DNA of 64,000 nt, taken from positions 372,001 to 436,000 of the forward strand of contig CAIZFE010000086.1 of NCBI GenBank assembly GCA_903932145.1. The letters run 5' to 3'. The translations under genes and the position numbers were made by a program. This document shows, piece after piece, positions 44,035-52,132 of the stretch. Source of the DNA: an uncultured Rhodopila sp. Lineage in GTDB: Bacteria > Pseudomonadota > Alphaproteobacteria > Acetobacterales > Acetobacteraceae. The notes below the pieces were generated by a model that saw only the letters and a program-made list of their open reading frames with translations, did not search any database and was not told where the DNA came from. Position 1 is the stretch's first letter. The number at the start of each line of letters is the position of its first letter.

Positions 44035-45684
44035 TTGCGATCGTCACTGGCATCCGCGACCTCGTTGTTGGCACTTCTCCTGCTGGATGGGCGGGGGGCG
44101 TACGCCACTGTGTCCGTCACCACGGCCCAGCCAGCCTCCTTCGGTGACGTCCTGGTCGGCACGACAACGACCGCCCACACTGCGCTGGTCACCGTTAGCG
44201 GCCAAACCAGCGGCACCGCCCTGACCGTTGGCGCCGGCGCGGCACCGTTTAATGGCAGCGCGATCAGCTCGACCACCGGCTCCACGACGACCAGCGTGAC
44301 GGCGTCGTTCACATTTTCGCCAGCCTCCACCGGGACCTTCAGCCAGGTCGATGTCGCCACCGACACAACCGGCGGCAGCAATTCCGTGTCGATAACCCTG
44401 ACCGGCACCGGCGTGGCCCCGCTGGCCAGCATTACGAGTACCTCTGCCGGATACGTTCTGGTCGGCTCCAGTGCGACGGCCACCGTGACGGTCGCCAATA
44501 CGGGTAACGCCTACCTGATCGAAACGGCGGGCAGCCGGACGGTCAATAACACGGCCTACAACCTGAACGGGTCGATCACTGGCGGCAATTCGGTGTTCGT
44601 CGGCACCGCCTCGTCCATCGCCTTGCAGGATTCCAACTATACCGGGGCCGGTGCCAAAAGTTCGGCCAGCTACGCCTACACCTTCAAGCCGACCGTTATG
44701 GGCGCCGCCAGCACCACCATCGTAACCAGCCTCTCCGACGGTGTCGGGGCGACCAACGTGGCGGGCAGCATCACAACGACCGTGACCGGCACCGGCGTTG
44801 CGGCCGTCGAGTCGGTGTCGAACTCTGTGATCTATGGCCGTCTGGGTTCAGGTTCGGTCAGCAACGGGGCCATCACCGTCGCCAATATTGGTAACGCCAA
44901 TCTTGCCGGCACCGGCACTGCCTATAACCTGAACGGCAGCGTCGCCGCCGTCAGCAGTGGTGCGTTCAGTGTGTCGGCCGCGTCGATCAGCCTGGCGAGT
45001 AATGCCATCGGTTCGACGTCGAGCACGGCGACCTCCACGCTGGGGTACACCTACACCCCGGGCAGCGCTCGCGCCACGACATCGACAACGGCAACCATTG
45101 CCTTCACCGACGGCAATTCCGCCGGGACGAACCTGTCCCAGTCGGTCGCCGCGACCATCACCGGATCGGCCGTCGGCCCGACCTATCAAAGCTCGATCCG
45201 CGGTGGAGCGGTCGATACGCCAACCGTGAAGGGCACCAGCGGTTCGGTGGCGTCCGCCGGATCAACGATCAGTTTCGGCACGGTCGGCAAATCGCAGTCC
45301 CAGACCGTCTATCTGGCCCTGCAAAACACCACCACCGATGCAAACGGCGGCAACGCGCTGCTGACCGACCTGACGATCGACAAATATACCATCACCGGCG
45401 TGAACGCGTCGGCGTTCTCGATCTCCTCGATCGGCGGTTCGGTGATCACCGAGGGCGGTATGTTGCTGGTGCCGATCACGGTTACCGGCACGTCGCTGGT
45501 TGGCACGCTGAACTCCACACTGACGATCTTCACCGACGAATCAGTGGCCCTGGGTGGCGCCGGCGATACGTTCACCTACGCCCTGACCGCTTACAGCGTC
45601 CCCGAACCGACGTCGCTTGCGGTGCTGGGCGCGGGATTGGCCGGTCTCGCCAGCTTCAGGCGCCGGCGCACACCGCGCGGATAA
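44035..45684 (+). CDS. PEP-CTERM-anchored choice-of-anchor repeat protein
   Basis: The 549-residue exported protein starts with a TTG and a signal peptide (LLALLLLDGRGAYA). It consists of Thr/Ser/Gly-rich beta-type repeats with recurring VTGTGVA, VANTGNA and VANIGNA units and AYNLNGS segments. It ends with the sorting signal VPEPTSLAVLGAGLAGLA followed by FRRRRTPRG, that is PEP motif, hydrophobic helix and basic tail. Exosortase cleaves such signals and the proteins often enter the biofilm matrix. No exosortase gene is in the window, but polysaccharide genes flank it. Confidence 0.88.
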   Translation: MRSSLASATSLLALLLLDGRGAYATVSVTTAQPASFGDVLVGTTTTAHTALVTVSGQTSGTALTVGAGAAPFNGSAISSTTGSTTTSVTASFTFSPASTGTFSQVDVATDTTGGSNSVSITLTGTGVAPLASITSTSAGYVLVGSSATATVTVANTGNAYLIETAGSRTVNNTAYNLNGSITGGNSVFVGTASSIALQDSNYTGAGAKSSASYAYTFKPTVMGAASTTIVTSLSDGVGATNVAGSITTTVTGTGVAAVESVSNSVIYGRLGSGSVSNGAITVANIGNANLAGTGTAYNLNGSVAAVSSGAFSVSAASISLASNAIGSTSSTATSTLGYTYTPGSARATTSTTATIAFTDGNSAGTNLSQSVAATITGSAVGPTYQSSIRGGAVDTPTVKGTSGSVASAGSTISFGTVGKSQSQTVYLALQNTTTDANGGNALLTDLTIDKYTITGVNASAFSISSIGGSVITEGGMLLVPITVTGTSLVGTLNSTLTIFTDESVALGGAGDTFTYALTAYSVPEPTSLAVLGAGLAGLASFRRRRTPRG

Positions 45685-45693
45685 ACGCGGCCG

Positions 45694-46746
45694 TTACGAC
45701 ACCGCCGCCCGAATGCGTCCGGCTGCATGGCGCAGAAGCGCGATTGCCCCGGCCAACCGCCACGGATTAACCAGCAGTAGACCAATCCGCTGACGGCGCT
45801 GCGTCGCCCACCCTTGCTTGTAGCCGTCGTCGCCACGGCCGAAATCGATCTGCGTCACATGCTCCTGGTCCAGCAGGTGCCGCAGCATCAGCGCGGTCAG
45901 CACCGTTCCGGGCGAGTGCGTCTTGTACGCCTCATCATGCGCCAGTTTCAGCACGATAGCCTTGCCCGCCCGCACCACCCATAGCTGCACAGCGACCGGC
46001 TCCGTGCCGATCGACCACACGCCCAAACGCAGCCCGCCATCCAGCGCCATCGTCCGCATCAGCGCGACATTGAACGTCGGGAACGGTTCGGCGTCCTTCC
46101 AGCTTCTGGCATAGACCGATTCGAATGCCTCGGCCGCCCGGTCCATCTCCGCCGGTTGGGTGAACAGGTCGAACCGGACACCGGCAATTTTTTCGGCGCG
46201 GCGGAGCCGGCGACGGATGGTTTCGCGCAACGCGCCCGTCCGTCCCAGCAGGTAGGCCGGCCAATCGAGGCCGGCGACATCCTCATACCAATTGCCAAAA
46301 TGGTCGAAGCGCAGGGGATACAGGCTGGCCTGTCGCACGCCTGCTTCCAGATCGGCCATACCGTCCCATTCAGCCGGCAGCGAATCCAGCCGTACCACGC
46401 CGTGGTGGCGGCAAAACCGGCCGAACGCGGCCATCGCGGCGACTCGCGTCGCATGATCCGCACCAGCGGCGAGCAACGGCGCATAATCGCAGGTATAGGG
46501 CGTGGTCAGCCCAGCCAGCCGCTCGCCCGTTCGCAGCATCGGGACCAACGCGACGATCACCCCGGCTACCCGAACCGTGACAAAGGACGCGGCCGACCCC
46601 GCCGGTATCGCATGGGCCAGAACCAGGTCCCACCATGTCCGACCCGCGAAAATACCGGCGGCCCGGGTCAGAAAAGCCTGGCAATCGGGCGGCAGCAGCG
46701 CGGGCGAGGAAAACTCCGTGATTTCAGTGCTGCTCGTACCACACAT
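45694..46746 (-). CDS. BioF2-like (FemAB-related) acyltransferase
   Basis: The 350-residue protein belongs to the Acetyltransf_6/BioF2 group: AFLTRAAGIFAGRTWWD near the start, the RETIRRRLRRAEKIAG motif near residue 165, ESVYARSWKDAEPFP and the HVTQIDFGRGDDGYKQGW motif near 315. It is the last gene of a minus-strand run with ydcF and the sugar epimerase and overlaps ydcF by 23 bases. A role in a surface glycan or PEP-CTERM system is inferred from context and from the second family member at 42770. Confidence 0.85.
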   Translation of the reverse strand: MCGTSSTEITEFSSPALLPPDCQAFLTRAAGIFAGRTWWDLVLAHAIPAGSAASFVTVRVAGVIVALVPMLRTGERLAGLTTPYTCDYAPLLAAGADHATRVAAMAAFGRFCRHHGVVRLDSLPAEWDGMADLEAGVRQASLYPLRFDHFGNWYEDVAGLDWPAYLLGRTGALRETIRRRLRRAEKIAGVRFDLFTQPAEMDRAAEAFESVYARSWKDAEPFPTFNVALMRTMALDGGLRLGVWSIGTEPVAVQLWVVRAGKAIVLKLAHDEAYKTHSPGTVLTALMLRHLLDQEHVTQIDFGRGDDGYKQGWATQRRQRIGLLLVNPWRLAGAIALLRHAAGRIRAAVS

Positions 46747-47458
46747 AACCGATCCATTCGTGCAGCGCGAAATAGCCGGTCTGCCAGACGCCGGCACGCG
46801 GTAGGAAGTCGCCCAGTTCGGGGCGAACCGGTTCGTCGAGCGACGTCGGCGCGGCGGTGACGATCAGCCCGGTGTCCTTGAACGCCAGTAAAGCCCGGCG
46901 CATGTGCCATGCGTGGGTCACCACATAGACCGAGGTGATCCCCTGCGCGCGCAAGATGTCGGCGCTCAAATGGGCATTCTGCCAGGTATTGAGGGATTTC
47001 GGCTCCACCCACTTCGGCGGTGTCTGGAAATCGTCGATCAGGCTGTGCGCCATGACCAGGGCAACGGCGGGCGTGTTGGGTTGCGTAGTCCCTCCGGTCA
47101 CCAGGATCGGCAGGCCGGTGCGGCGTTGCAACGCCGCACCGGTACGCAGACGGTCCAGTGTCAGCAGGCCGGGCCTGATCCCCAGTCGCTCATGTTGGGC
47201 CCTGATCACCTCCCCGCCGAGGATGATGATCGCCTGCGGTGGGTGATCGACCGGGGGTACCATCGGCAGGTCGGCTTCCAGCGCCACCAGCATGCTGTAG
47301 GACACCACCGGCATGCCAAACACGATCAGCGCGATCAGGGATGCCCAGGTCAACCGGCGGCCGGCGCGGTGCCAACGTCCGCGCATCAGCAACCCGATCA
47401 CGACCAGCACGATGAAGCCGGTCGGCGGCAACACCAGGGTAACCAGAAAACCCTTCAT
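46724..47458 (-). CDS. YdcF/DUF218-family membrane-associated protein
   Basis: The 244-residue protein has two N-terminal membrane helices, then the DUF218 pattern: AIIILGGEVIRA (near 85), GLPILVTGGTTQ (near 115), EPKSLNTWQNAHLSADIL (near 160) and VYVVTHAWHMRRALLAFKDTG. Family members include ElyC/YdcF, linked to envelope polysaccharide or peptidoglycan metabolism. It lies seven bases after the epimerase and overlaps the acyltransferase gene. Confidence 0.85.
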   Translation of the reverse strand: MKGFLVTLVLPPTGFIVLVVIGLLMRGRWHRAGRRLTWASLIALIVFGMPVVSYSMLVALEADLPMVPPVDHPPQAIIILGGEVIRAQHERLGIRPGLLTLDRLRTGAALQRRTGLPILVTGGTTQPNTPAVALVMAHSLIDDFQTPPKWVEPKSLNTWQNAHLSADILRAQGITSVYVVTHAWHMRRALLAFKDTGLIVTAAPTSLDEPVRPELGDFLPRAGVWQTGYFALHEWIGYVWYEQH

Positions 47459-47465
47459 GCGGTGT

Positions 47466-48389
47466 TTAGCCGGCCATCCAGGTTAGCACGTTCCCCAAAC
47501 CGGTCCGGAGAGGCACGCGACCGGGAATACCGAGAACGGTATCCGCGAGGGTCGGCACACCCAGCGAATGGCGGATTTCTCCGTTACGCGGGGGCTGCGT
47601 TTGTGCGTTCAGATTCTTGCCCGCCAGTTCGGCGATCAATCTCGCCAATGCCTCGACCGAGGTCGGCACGCCGGTGCAAACATTGAACACCGGCGAATCG
47701 ACCGGTCGCAGCCCCATGCCGGCGAGCAACGCCCGCACCACATCGGCGACATAAACAAAGTCCCGGGTCTGCTGGCCGTCGCCGAAAATGCTGATTGGCA
47801 GACCAGCGGAGATTCGTTCGCAGAAGATCGAGATCACACCGGAATACGGCGATTTCGGGTCCTGACGCGGCCCGTAAACGTTGAAGAACCGCAGCCCGAC
47901 GGTGGGAATGCCATGCACATGGCTGGCGACGCGGGCATGTAGTTCACACCCGTATTTATCCGCCCCATACGCCGATAGCGGCGTCCGCGGTTCGGTTTCC
48001 GCGATCGGCACCGTGGCCGCGTCGCCATAAACGGCGGCCGATGACGCGTACACCACCGGGATTTTCGACCCCTGCCGGCGGATCGCGTCGAACACGGTGA
48101 TGGTGCCGGTGATGTTGGCGTTATGCGTGCCCAGCCAATCGGTGATCCCCTTTTCGACCGACGCGATGGCGGCGAGGTGAAAGCATCCGTCCACGCCCTC
48201 CATCGCTTCGGCGACGGCGACCGGATCGGCCACGTCGCCGACGATCAGCGCCACGTCTTCCGGCAGATTACGGCGATGCCCGGTAGACAGGTTGTCGATC
48301 ACCCGCACCGTGTCGCCGCGCGCGACCAGGGCGTCGCACAGGTGCGAACCGATGAACCCGGCGCCCCCGGTAACGAGATAAGTGCTCAC
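47466..48389 (-). CDS. NAD-dependent sugar epimerase/dehydratase
   Basis: The 307-residue extended short-chain dehydrogenase has GGAGFIGSHLCDAL at the N-terminus (NAD site), VYASSAAVYGD and the catalytic YxxxK in SAYGADKYGCEL (near residue 150). The sequence resembles UDP-glucose or UDP-GlcNAc 4-epimerases. It provides activated sugars for surface glycans, in line with the glycosyltransferase nearby. It sits nine bases after the zinc dehydrogenase and seven before ydcF. Confidence 0.9.
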   Translation of the reverse strand: MSTYLVTGGAGFIGSHLCDALVARGDTVRVIDNLSTGHRRNLPEDVALIVGDVADPVAVAEAMEGVDGCFHLAAIASVEKGITDWLGTHNANITGTITVFDAIRRQGSKIPVVYASSAAVYGDAATVPIAETEPRTPLSAYGADKYGCELHARVASHVHGIPTVGLRFFNVYGPRQDPKSPYSGVISIFCERISAGLPISIFGDGQQTRDFVYVADVVRALLAGMGLRPVDSPVFNVCTGVPTSVEALARLIAELAGKNLNAQTQPPRNGEIRHSLGVPTLADTVLGIPGRVPLRTGLGNVLTWMAG

Positions 48390-48398
48390 GCGGCACCA

Positions 48399-49529
48399 TC
48401 AGGCGTGTGGTTGCAGGACCTGGCGCAGGACGGATCCGTCGGACAGCCGGTCGAAGCCCTCGTTGATTTCATCAAAACGAATGTATCCCGTCCGCAATTT
48501 TTCCACCGGCAGTTTGCCACGTTGATACAGCGCGATGAAACGGGGAATATCGCGTTTCGGCACACAACCGCCCATATAAGATCCAAGTATGCTTTTCCCC
48601 TCGCTCACCAGGGCGGAGTGCAGATACGAAAACTGCGCCGTTGAGGCCGGCAACCCGGCACTGACCACCATCCCACCCCGAGCGGTGATCGCATAAGCCA
48701 GGTTCATCGCCGGAATAGAACCTGCGGTTTCAATGACATAATCCAGCCCGCCGCCGGTCGCCTGACGGATTTCCTCCACCACGTCGGCATTGCCGGCCAG
48801 AAACGTGTCGGTGGCCCCGAGTTCGCGGGCCAGCCGCAGTTTATCCGCGTTCAGATCGACCGCGACGATGCGTTCGGCGCCGGCCACGACTCCACCGAGC
48901 AGGGCGTTCATGCCGACTCCGCCGAGACCGACCACGGCCATCTGGCCGCCGGGAGGCACCTTCGCGGTGTTCAACACGGCGCCGACTCCGGTGACGACCG
49001 CGCAGCCGAAGATCGTGGCGTCCTCCAACGGCACCTCCTTCGGGATTTTGATCAATGCGTTCTGCGACACGACTGCATACTGCGCGAATACCGACAGCCC
49101 GCTGTAGTGGTAGATCGGCTCCCCATTCAGCGACAGCCGCCGGGCGCCGGAGATCAGCGTGCCGTTGGTGCGCGAGGTGTTGGAGCTTTGGCACAGATTC
49201 GGCCGGCCGCCATTGCAGTACCGGCATTCATTGCAGCTTGTGACGAACACGCTGATGACATGATCGCCGGGCTTCAGGCTGGTGACGCCGGGGCCGACTT
49301 CCTCGACGATACCCGCCGCCTCGTGCCCCGGGATGGTCGGCAGCTTGCGCGGCCGCAGGTTCTCGATGGTGGACAGGTCGGAGTGACACAGGCCGGCGCC
49401 GATAATTTTATACAGGACCTCGCCGGGGCCGGGCGGATCGAGATCGACGGTTTCAATCGTCATCGGTTGGCTGATGGCGTAGGGGCGGGGTTTGCCCTGT
49501 TCGCGCAGCACGGCGGCTTTCATCTGCAT
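48399..49529 (-). CDS. Zinc-dependent alcohol dehydrogenase
   Basis: The 376-residue enzyme has the catalytic-zinc motifs GLCHSDLST and GHEAAGIVEEVG (near 45-80). The structural-zinc cysteines are in CNECRYCNGGRPNLC (near 105), and the NAD fold is at VVGLGGVGMNALLGG (near 205). It oxidises alcohols or reduces aldehydes. The family layout is close to class III/aryl-alcohol types. It is ten bases after the DUF2147 gene and nine before the epimerase, so it is probably cotranscribed, although its link to glycan synthesis is unclear. Confidence 0.9.
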   Translation of the reverse strand: MQMKAAVLREQGKPRPYAISQPMTIETVDLDPPGPGEVLYKIIGAGLCHSDLSTIENLRPRKLPTIPGHEAAGIVEEVGPGVTSLKPGDHVISVFVTSCNECRYCNGGRPNLCQSSNTSRTNGTLISGARRLSLNGEPIYHYSGLSVFAQYAVVSQNALIKIPKEVPLEDATIFGCAVVTGVGAVLNTAKVPPGGQMAVVGLGGVGMNALLGGVVAGAERIVAVDLNADKLRLARELGATDTFLAGNADVVEEIRQATGGGLDYVIETAGSIPAMNLAYAITARGGMVVSAGLPASTAQFSYLHSALVSEGKSILGSYMGGCVPKRDIPRFIALYQRGKLPVEKLRTGYIRFDEINEGFDRLSDGSVLRQVLQPHA

Positions 49530-49539
49530 GACGTGGTCC

Positions 49540-50025
49540 TCAATGGCGTTTTGTCATTGTGCCTGACTGCGGCCGATCGGCAAGGTTTGGATTGGGGACG
49601 ATACGGCAGTTCGCCGGGACGCTGCCCGTAAAGCGGGTCCATGTCTGGGTTTCCCCGAGCAACGGAATGCCGAGGAAGCCTCGCACCGCGAGGTTGTCGT
49701 TCGAATCGAGGTGCAGTTCAACGCCGTACAGCGTGCCGTTGCGCGGGTCGAGAATGTGGCCCTTCCAAAGGTTGGGCTCGATCTGCCGCGCATCGGTGAT
49801 CAGCGGCAGATCGCACTGCGACAGGCCGCGATAATCGAGCGGCATCGGATCGGCCGGCCGATCCAGAAACATGCCCACGATGCGCGCGCACAGCCGTTCC
49901 TCGCACGGTGAGACGGCAATGACGCCATCCCGGTCCTGCGTTAGCCACAAACCCGCCAAAGGCGCGGCCGCTCGGGATGGAGCGGCGAGCACGATCACGA
50001 GGGCCAGCGTAAGAGACCAAATCAT
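49540..50025 (-). CDS. DUF2147-family exported protein
   Basis: The 161-residue protein has a signal peptide (MIWSLTLALVIVLAAPSRAAA). The DUF2147 pattern follows: GLWLTQDRDGVIAVSPCEERLCARIVGM, then LWKGHILDPRNGTLYGVELHL and LAVRGFLGIPLLGETQTWTR. It is periplasmic or secreted, of unknown function. The start is an ATG with a weak ribosome site; the frame is open upstream without family resemblance. It precedes the zinc dehydrogenase by ten bases. Confidence 0.85.
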   Translation of the reverse strand: MIWSLTLALVIVLAAPSRAAAPLAGLWLTQDRDGVIAVSPCEERLCARIVGMFLDRPADPMPLDYRGLSQCDLPLITDARQIEPNLWKGHILDPRNGTLYGVELHLDSNDNLAVRGFLGIPLLGETQTWTRFTGSVPANCRIVPNPNLADRPQSGTMTKRH

Positions 50026-50095
50026 AGGAGCCCGATGAAGCCCGATCGACGGCGAAAGGGTCGAATCCGGGTCAACTGTCGCCACGGACGCCACG

Positions 50096-50431
50096 TCACG
50101 CGTGTTGAAGGTCCGGCTCGGCGTGAACCGAAATGCGCACACCAGCGCTTCGACCGACGGCTTTCAGGATAGCAGAAAGGTTACCCGCGCGAGGGTTTCC
50201 GGTGTCGCTCAACATCCGCATCAGGCTGGTCTTTGGGATTTTCGTTTCGGCCGCAAGTGCGTCGAACCCCATTGTCGCGTTGACGACATCGCGTATCTGG
50301 CCAAGGGCGGTTTCGATATCCCCGTCCATAACGTTACGCGCGGCCTCTTCGACCAGGGCGACAAGAAACGCGGGGTCTTCCCGCACATGCTTTACAACCG
50401 TTTCCCGGAAACTCCGTGTCAGTGCCATCAT
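50096..50431 (-). CDS. Helix-turn-helix protein of the addiction-module antidote type
   Basis: The 111-residue protein has an N-terminal helix (FRETVVKHVREDPAFLVAL) and a compact HTH (GFDALAAETKIPKTSLMRML, then NPRAGNLSAILKAV) like HI1420-type antitoxins, usually paired with a HigB-like toxin. No toxin gene is beside it. The ATG at 50431 (a second ATG follows) has AAAGGAG upstream. A transposon-like cassette begins 55 bases upstream of the start, separating it from a likely promoter at 52001-52029. Confidence 0.78.
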   Translation of the reverse strand: MMALTRSFRETVVKHVREDPAFLVALVEEAARNVMDGDIETALGQIRDVVNATMGFDALAAETKIPKTSLMRMLSDTGNPRAGNLSAILKAVGRSAGVRISVHAEPDLQHA

Positions 50432-50494
50432 AAACTCCTTTCTGCCACCGAACCCGCGGCAGCGGGCCGGGTTTAGGATGCCCCTCGGCAGGGG

Positions 50495-50523
50495 GCCAGC
50501 CACTAGCTTAATCTGTTGACGGC
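50495..50523 (+). repeat. Left terminal inverted repeat of the cassette
   Basis: These 29 bases, beginning GCCAGCCACTAGC and ending TGTTGACGGC, are the exact reverse complement of 51897-51925. They lie next to the target duplication GGCAGGGG. Confidence 0.92.
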
Positions 50524-50553
50524 CGTACCGGAGATCGATCTACTTCGGTTCCA

Positions 50554-51135
50554 GTGCGGCCGTCGGCAAATTTGGGCATGTTGATGAATATGGAATGCAA
50601 AGGGAACGCTGATACCGGGCCAGCGGAAGCTGACAATACTGGAAACCACTCTGCGGGAGAACGCCCCGTAAGTAGAGTTCGGCCAATTCCGGAGGCTTGC
50701 CGGAACGTCCAGGTCAACTTCTGCAACGCGCCGGGCTGTCCGAACCTATGCGTCCAGCCGCTTCTCGGTCGCATCCGCACTGGGTGGTCAAACGAATCCG
50801 ACGGCTACCGGGTCAGTGGCGCCGGGACTGAATCCGCCCTCCTGTGTACCTATTGCGGCGTCGAGAGTCGCATCAAGTCCAACCAGGCCATCCATGAGGA
50901 GGCCCAGCGCCAGGCTGCGCATATTTTTGCGCCGTCGCCGCTGGTTTGCCCCCAGGGATGCCAATCCGGTCCCCGCCATCCCACAAAGGCGTACCAGAGG
51001 TTCGGTAAAAGCGACGCAGGGTCGCTTCGCTTCCGCTTTCGGTCATGCAAGGCGACATTCTCGATTCCCGGCCCTACCGCTCGCCAGCGCCGCGCGCGAG
51101 CCAACACGCCTGTGTTCGCCAGGATTACATCGTGA
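50554..51135 (+). pseudogene. Transposase-like N-terminal zinc-finger fragment
   Basis: A 193-codon frame begins at a GTG. From residue 54 it carries cysteine pairs like zinc-ribbon N-termini of DDE transposases: FCNAPGCPNLC, LLCTYCG, SNQAIHEEAQRQ, CPQGCQS, YQRFGKSDAGS and RSCKATFSI, then GPTARQRRARANT. One position expected to be Cys in the last ribbon is Phe (RFRFRSC). The similarity ends near base 51125 just after VFARI, where the rest of a transposase would begin. The assignment is from pattern only, and an intact family member was not compared. Confidence 0.55.
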
Positions 51136-51185
51136 ACTGGGGCAGCCGGACCTTTCGAAACAAGAGTTACCCATTGGAGATCACT

Positions 51186-51824
51186 ATGCGCTCAGCACGC
51201 TTCATGAGCCTGTTTGCGGTGCTGACTGCGGTGGGGCTCACCTGTTCATTTGACTCTGCCGAAGGACGCGATGTGCCTTGGGCGAGGCCGCCTGAGGGCT
51301 TTGACGTCGAGCATCTTTTCCCGTTGTTGCCACCGCCAAACGTCGAGACTGAATGTCGAATGATTAAAGAGAGTTCTTTCGCCATGAAACACCCTGACGA
51401 TGGTAGGGAGAAACACGTGCATGAATCTGGGAGGAACAATCCAGAGAATTTTCGTAATGAGACCTATCGAATTGATAAAAGTGATTGGGATTACCGCGTA
51501 AAATTTAGGGTAGAAAATTATAAACCATTTATCAGAACCTATTCAAAGACGTATGGAGGCCCGACGACAATTATAGACTTCAATTCCGATCCAAATATCG
51601 GAAATTTCTGGATAAACGATTATGTAGAATTCAGCAATACAATCGGAGTTATCAGGATTTTTAACGAAGGAATCGAGATATTTACATTCCAATTGGATAA
51701 AGATGGAACTGGAGATTTGATGAATTATTTTTCTCAGCAGAACATGGAAAGACCTGTCAGCAGCTTCAGACATTTGAAGTGCTGGAAAAACTGGTCGTTT
51801 AAGACCAAGTGGGACGTAGAGTGA
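51186..51824 (+). CDS. AT-rich passenger gene: exported protein, unknown function
   Basis: The 212-residue protein has a signal peptide (MRSARFMSLFAVLTAVGLTCSF, cleavage near EGRD). The body is rich in Asn, Tyr, Phe and Lys, with RYTYSKTYGG-like FIRTYSKTYGG, TIIDFNSDPNIGNFWINDYVEF and FTFQLDKDGTGDLMNYF. It has two Cys. The codon use and AT content of 51430-51780 differ strongly from every neighbour, showing foreign origin. It lies inside the inverted-repeat cassette and has GGAGATC upstream of the ATG. No family was recognised. Confidence 0.75.
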   Translation: MRSARFMSLFAVLTAVGLTCSFDSAEGRDVPWARPPEGFDVEHLFPLLPPPNVETECRMIKESSFAMKHPDDGREKHVHESGRNNPENFRNETYRIDKSDWDYRVKFRVENYKPFIRTYSKTYGGPTTIIDFNSDPNIGNFWINDYVEFSNTIGVIRIFNEGIEIFTFQLDKDGTGDLMNYFSQQNMERPVSSFRHLKCWKNWSFKTKWDVE

Positions 51825-51896
51825 CCGGGGTAGCTGTAGGCGCTCTCAATCATCGGGGCGCGTAGGGCCGTACATCACGGCTATACTACCATTCCC

Positions 51897-51925
51897 GCCG
51901 TCAACAGATTAAGCTAGTGGCTGGC
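51897..51925 (-). repeat. Right terminal inverted repeat of the cassette
   Basis: Exact inverted copy of 50495-50523, followed at 51926 by GGCAGGGG, the same eight bases that precede the left repeat. Confidence 0.92.
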
Positions 51926-52000
51926 GGCAGGGGGCGGGGCGTTTTTCAAAGGGCGGCTGTCATCCAGCCGAACGTATTGAGGAGCTTCAGGTATTTTTGA

Positions 52001-52029
52001 ATGGTAACGTATGTGGTATTTTATGTCAA
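52001..52029 (-). promoter_or_regulatory. Probable promoter facing the cassette and HTH gene
   Basis: On the minus strand TTGACA (52029-52024) and TACCAT (52006-52001) are separated by 17 bases. The -35 is perfect and the -10 matches four of six. The next minus-strand gene is the HTH gene at 50431, now 1.6 kb away because of the inserted cassette. Without it the start would be about 140 bases downstream. Confidence 0.55.
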
Positions 52030-52132
52030 GGTGATGAGTGCCCGGTTGGCTGGATCAGTCTGTTGCGCGCTTTGCGTCAGGCGCAGGCCCTCCATGTGAC
52101 GTCGGAAGTACGGTCAGAAGCTGGAGTTGCCG

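Larger units (their letters stand above)
50495..51925 (+). mobile_element. Transposon-like cassette with passenger gene and no complete transposase
   Basis: A 1.43-kb unit is bounded by perfect 29-bp inverted repeats (50495-50523 and 51897-51925). GGCAGGGG directly flanks both sides (50487-50494 and 51926-51933); taking the boundary base as part of the target gives a 10-bp duplication CGGCAGGGGG. The inside holds a truncated transposase-like zinc-finger frame and an AT-rich secreted-protein gene. There is no catalytic transposase domain, so movement would need a transposase supplied from elsewhere. This fits a mobile insertion cassette. Confidence 0.88.
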
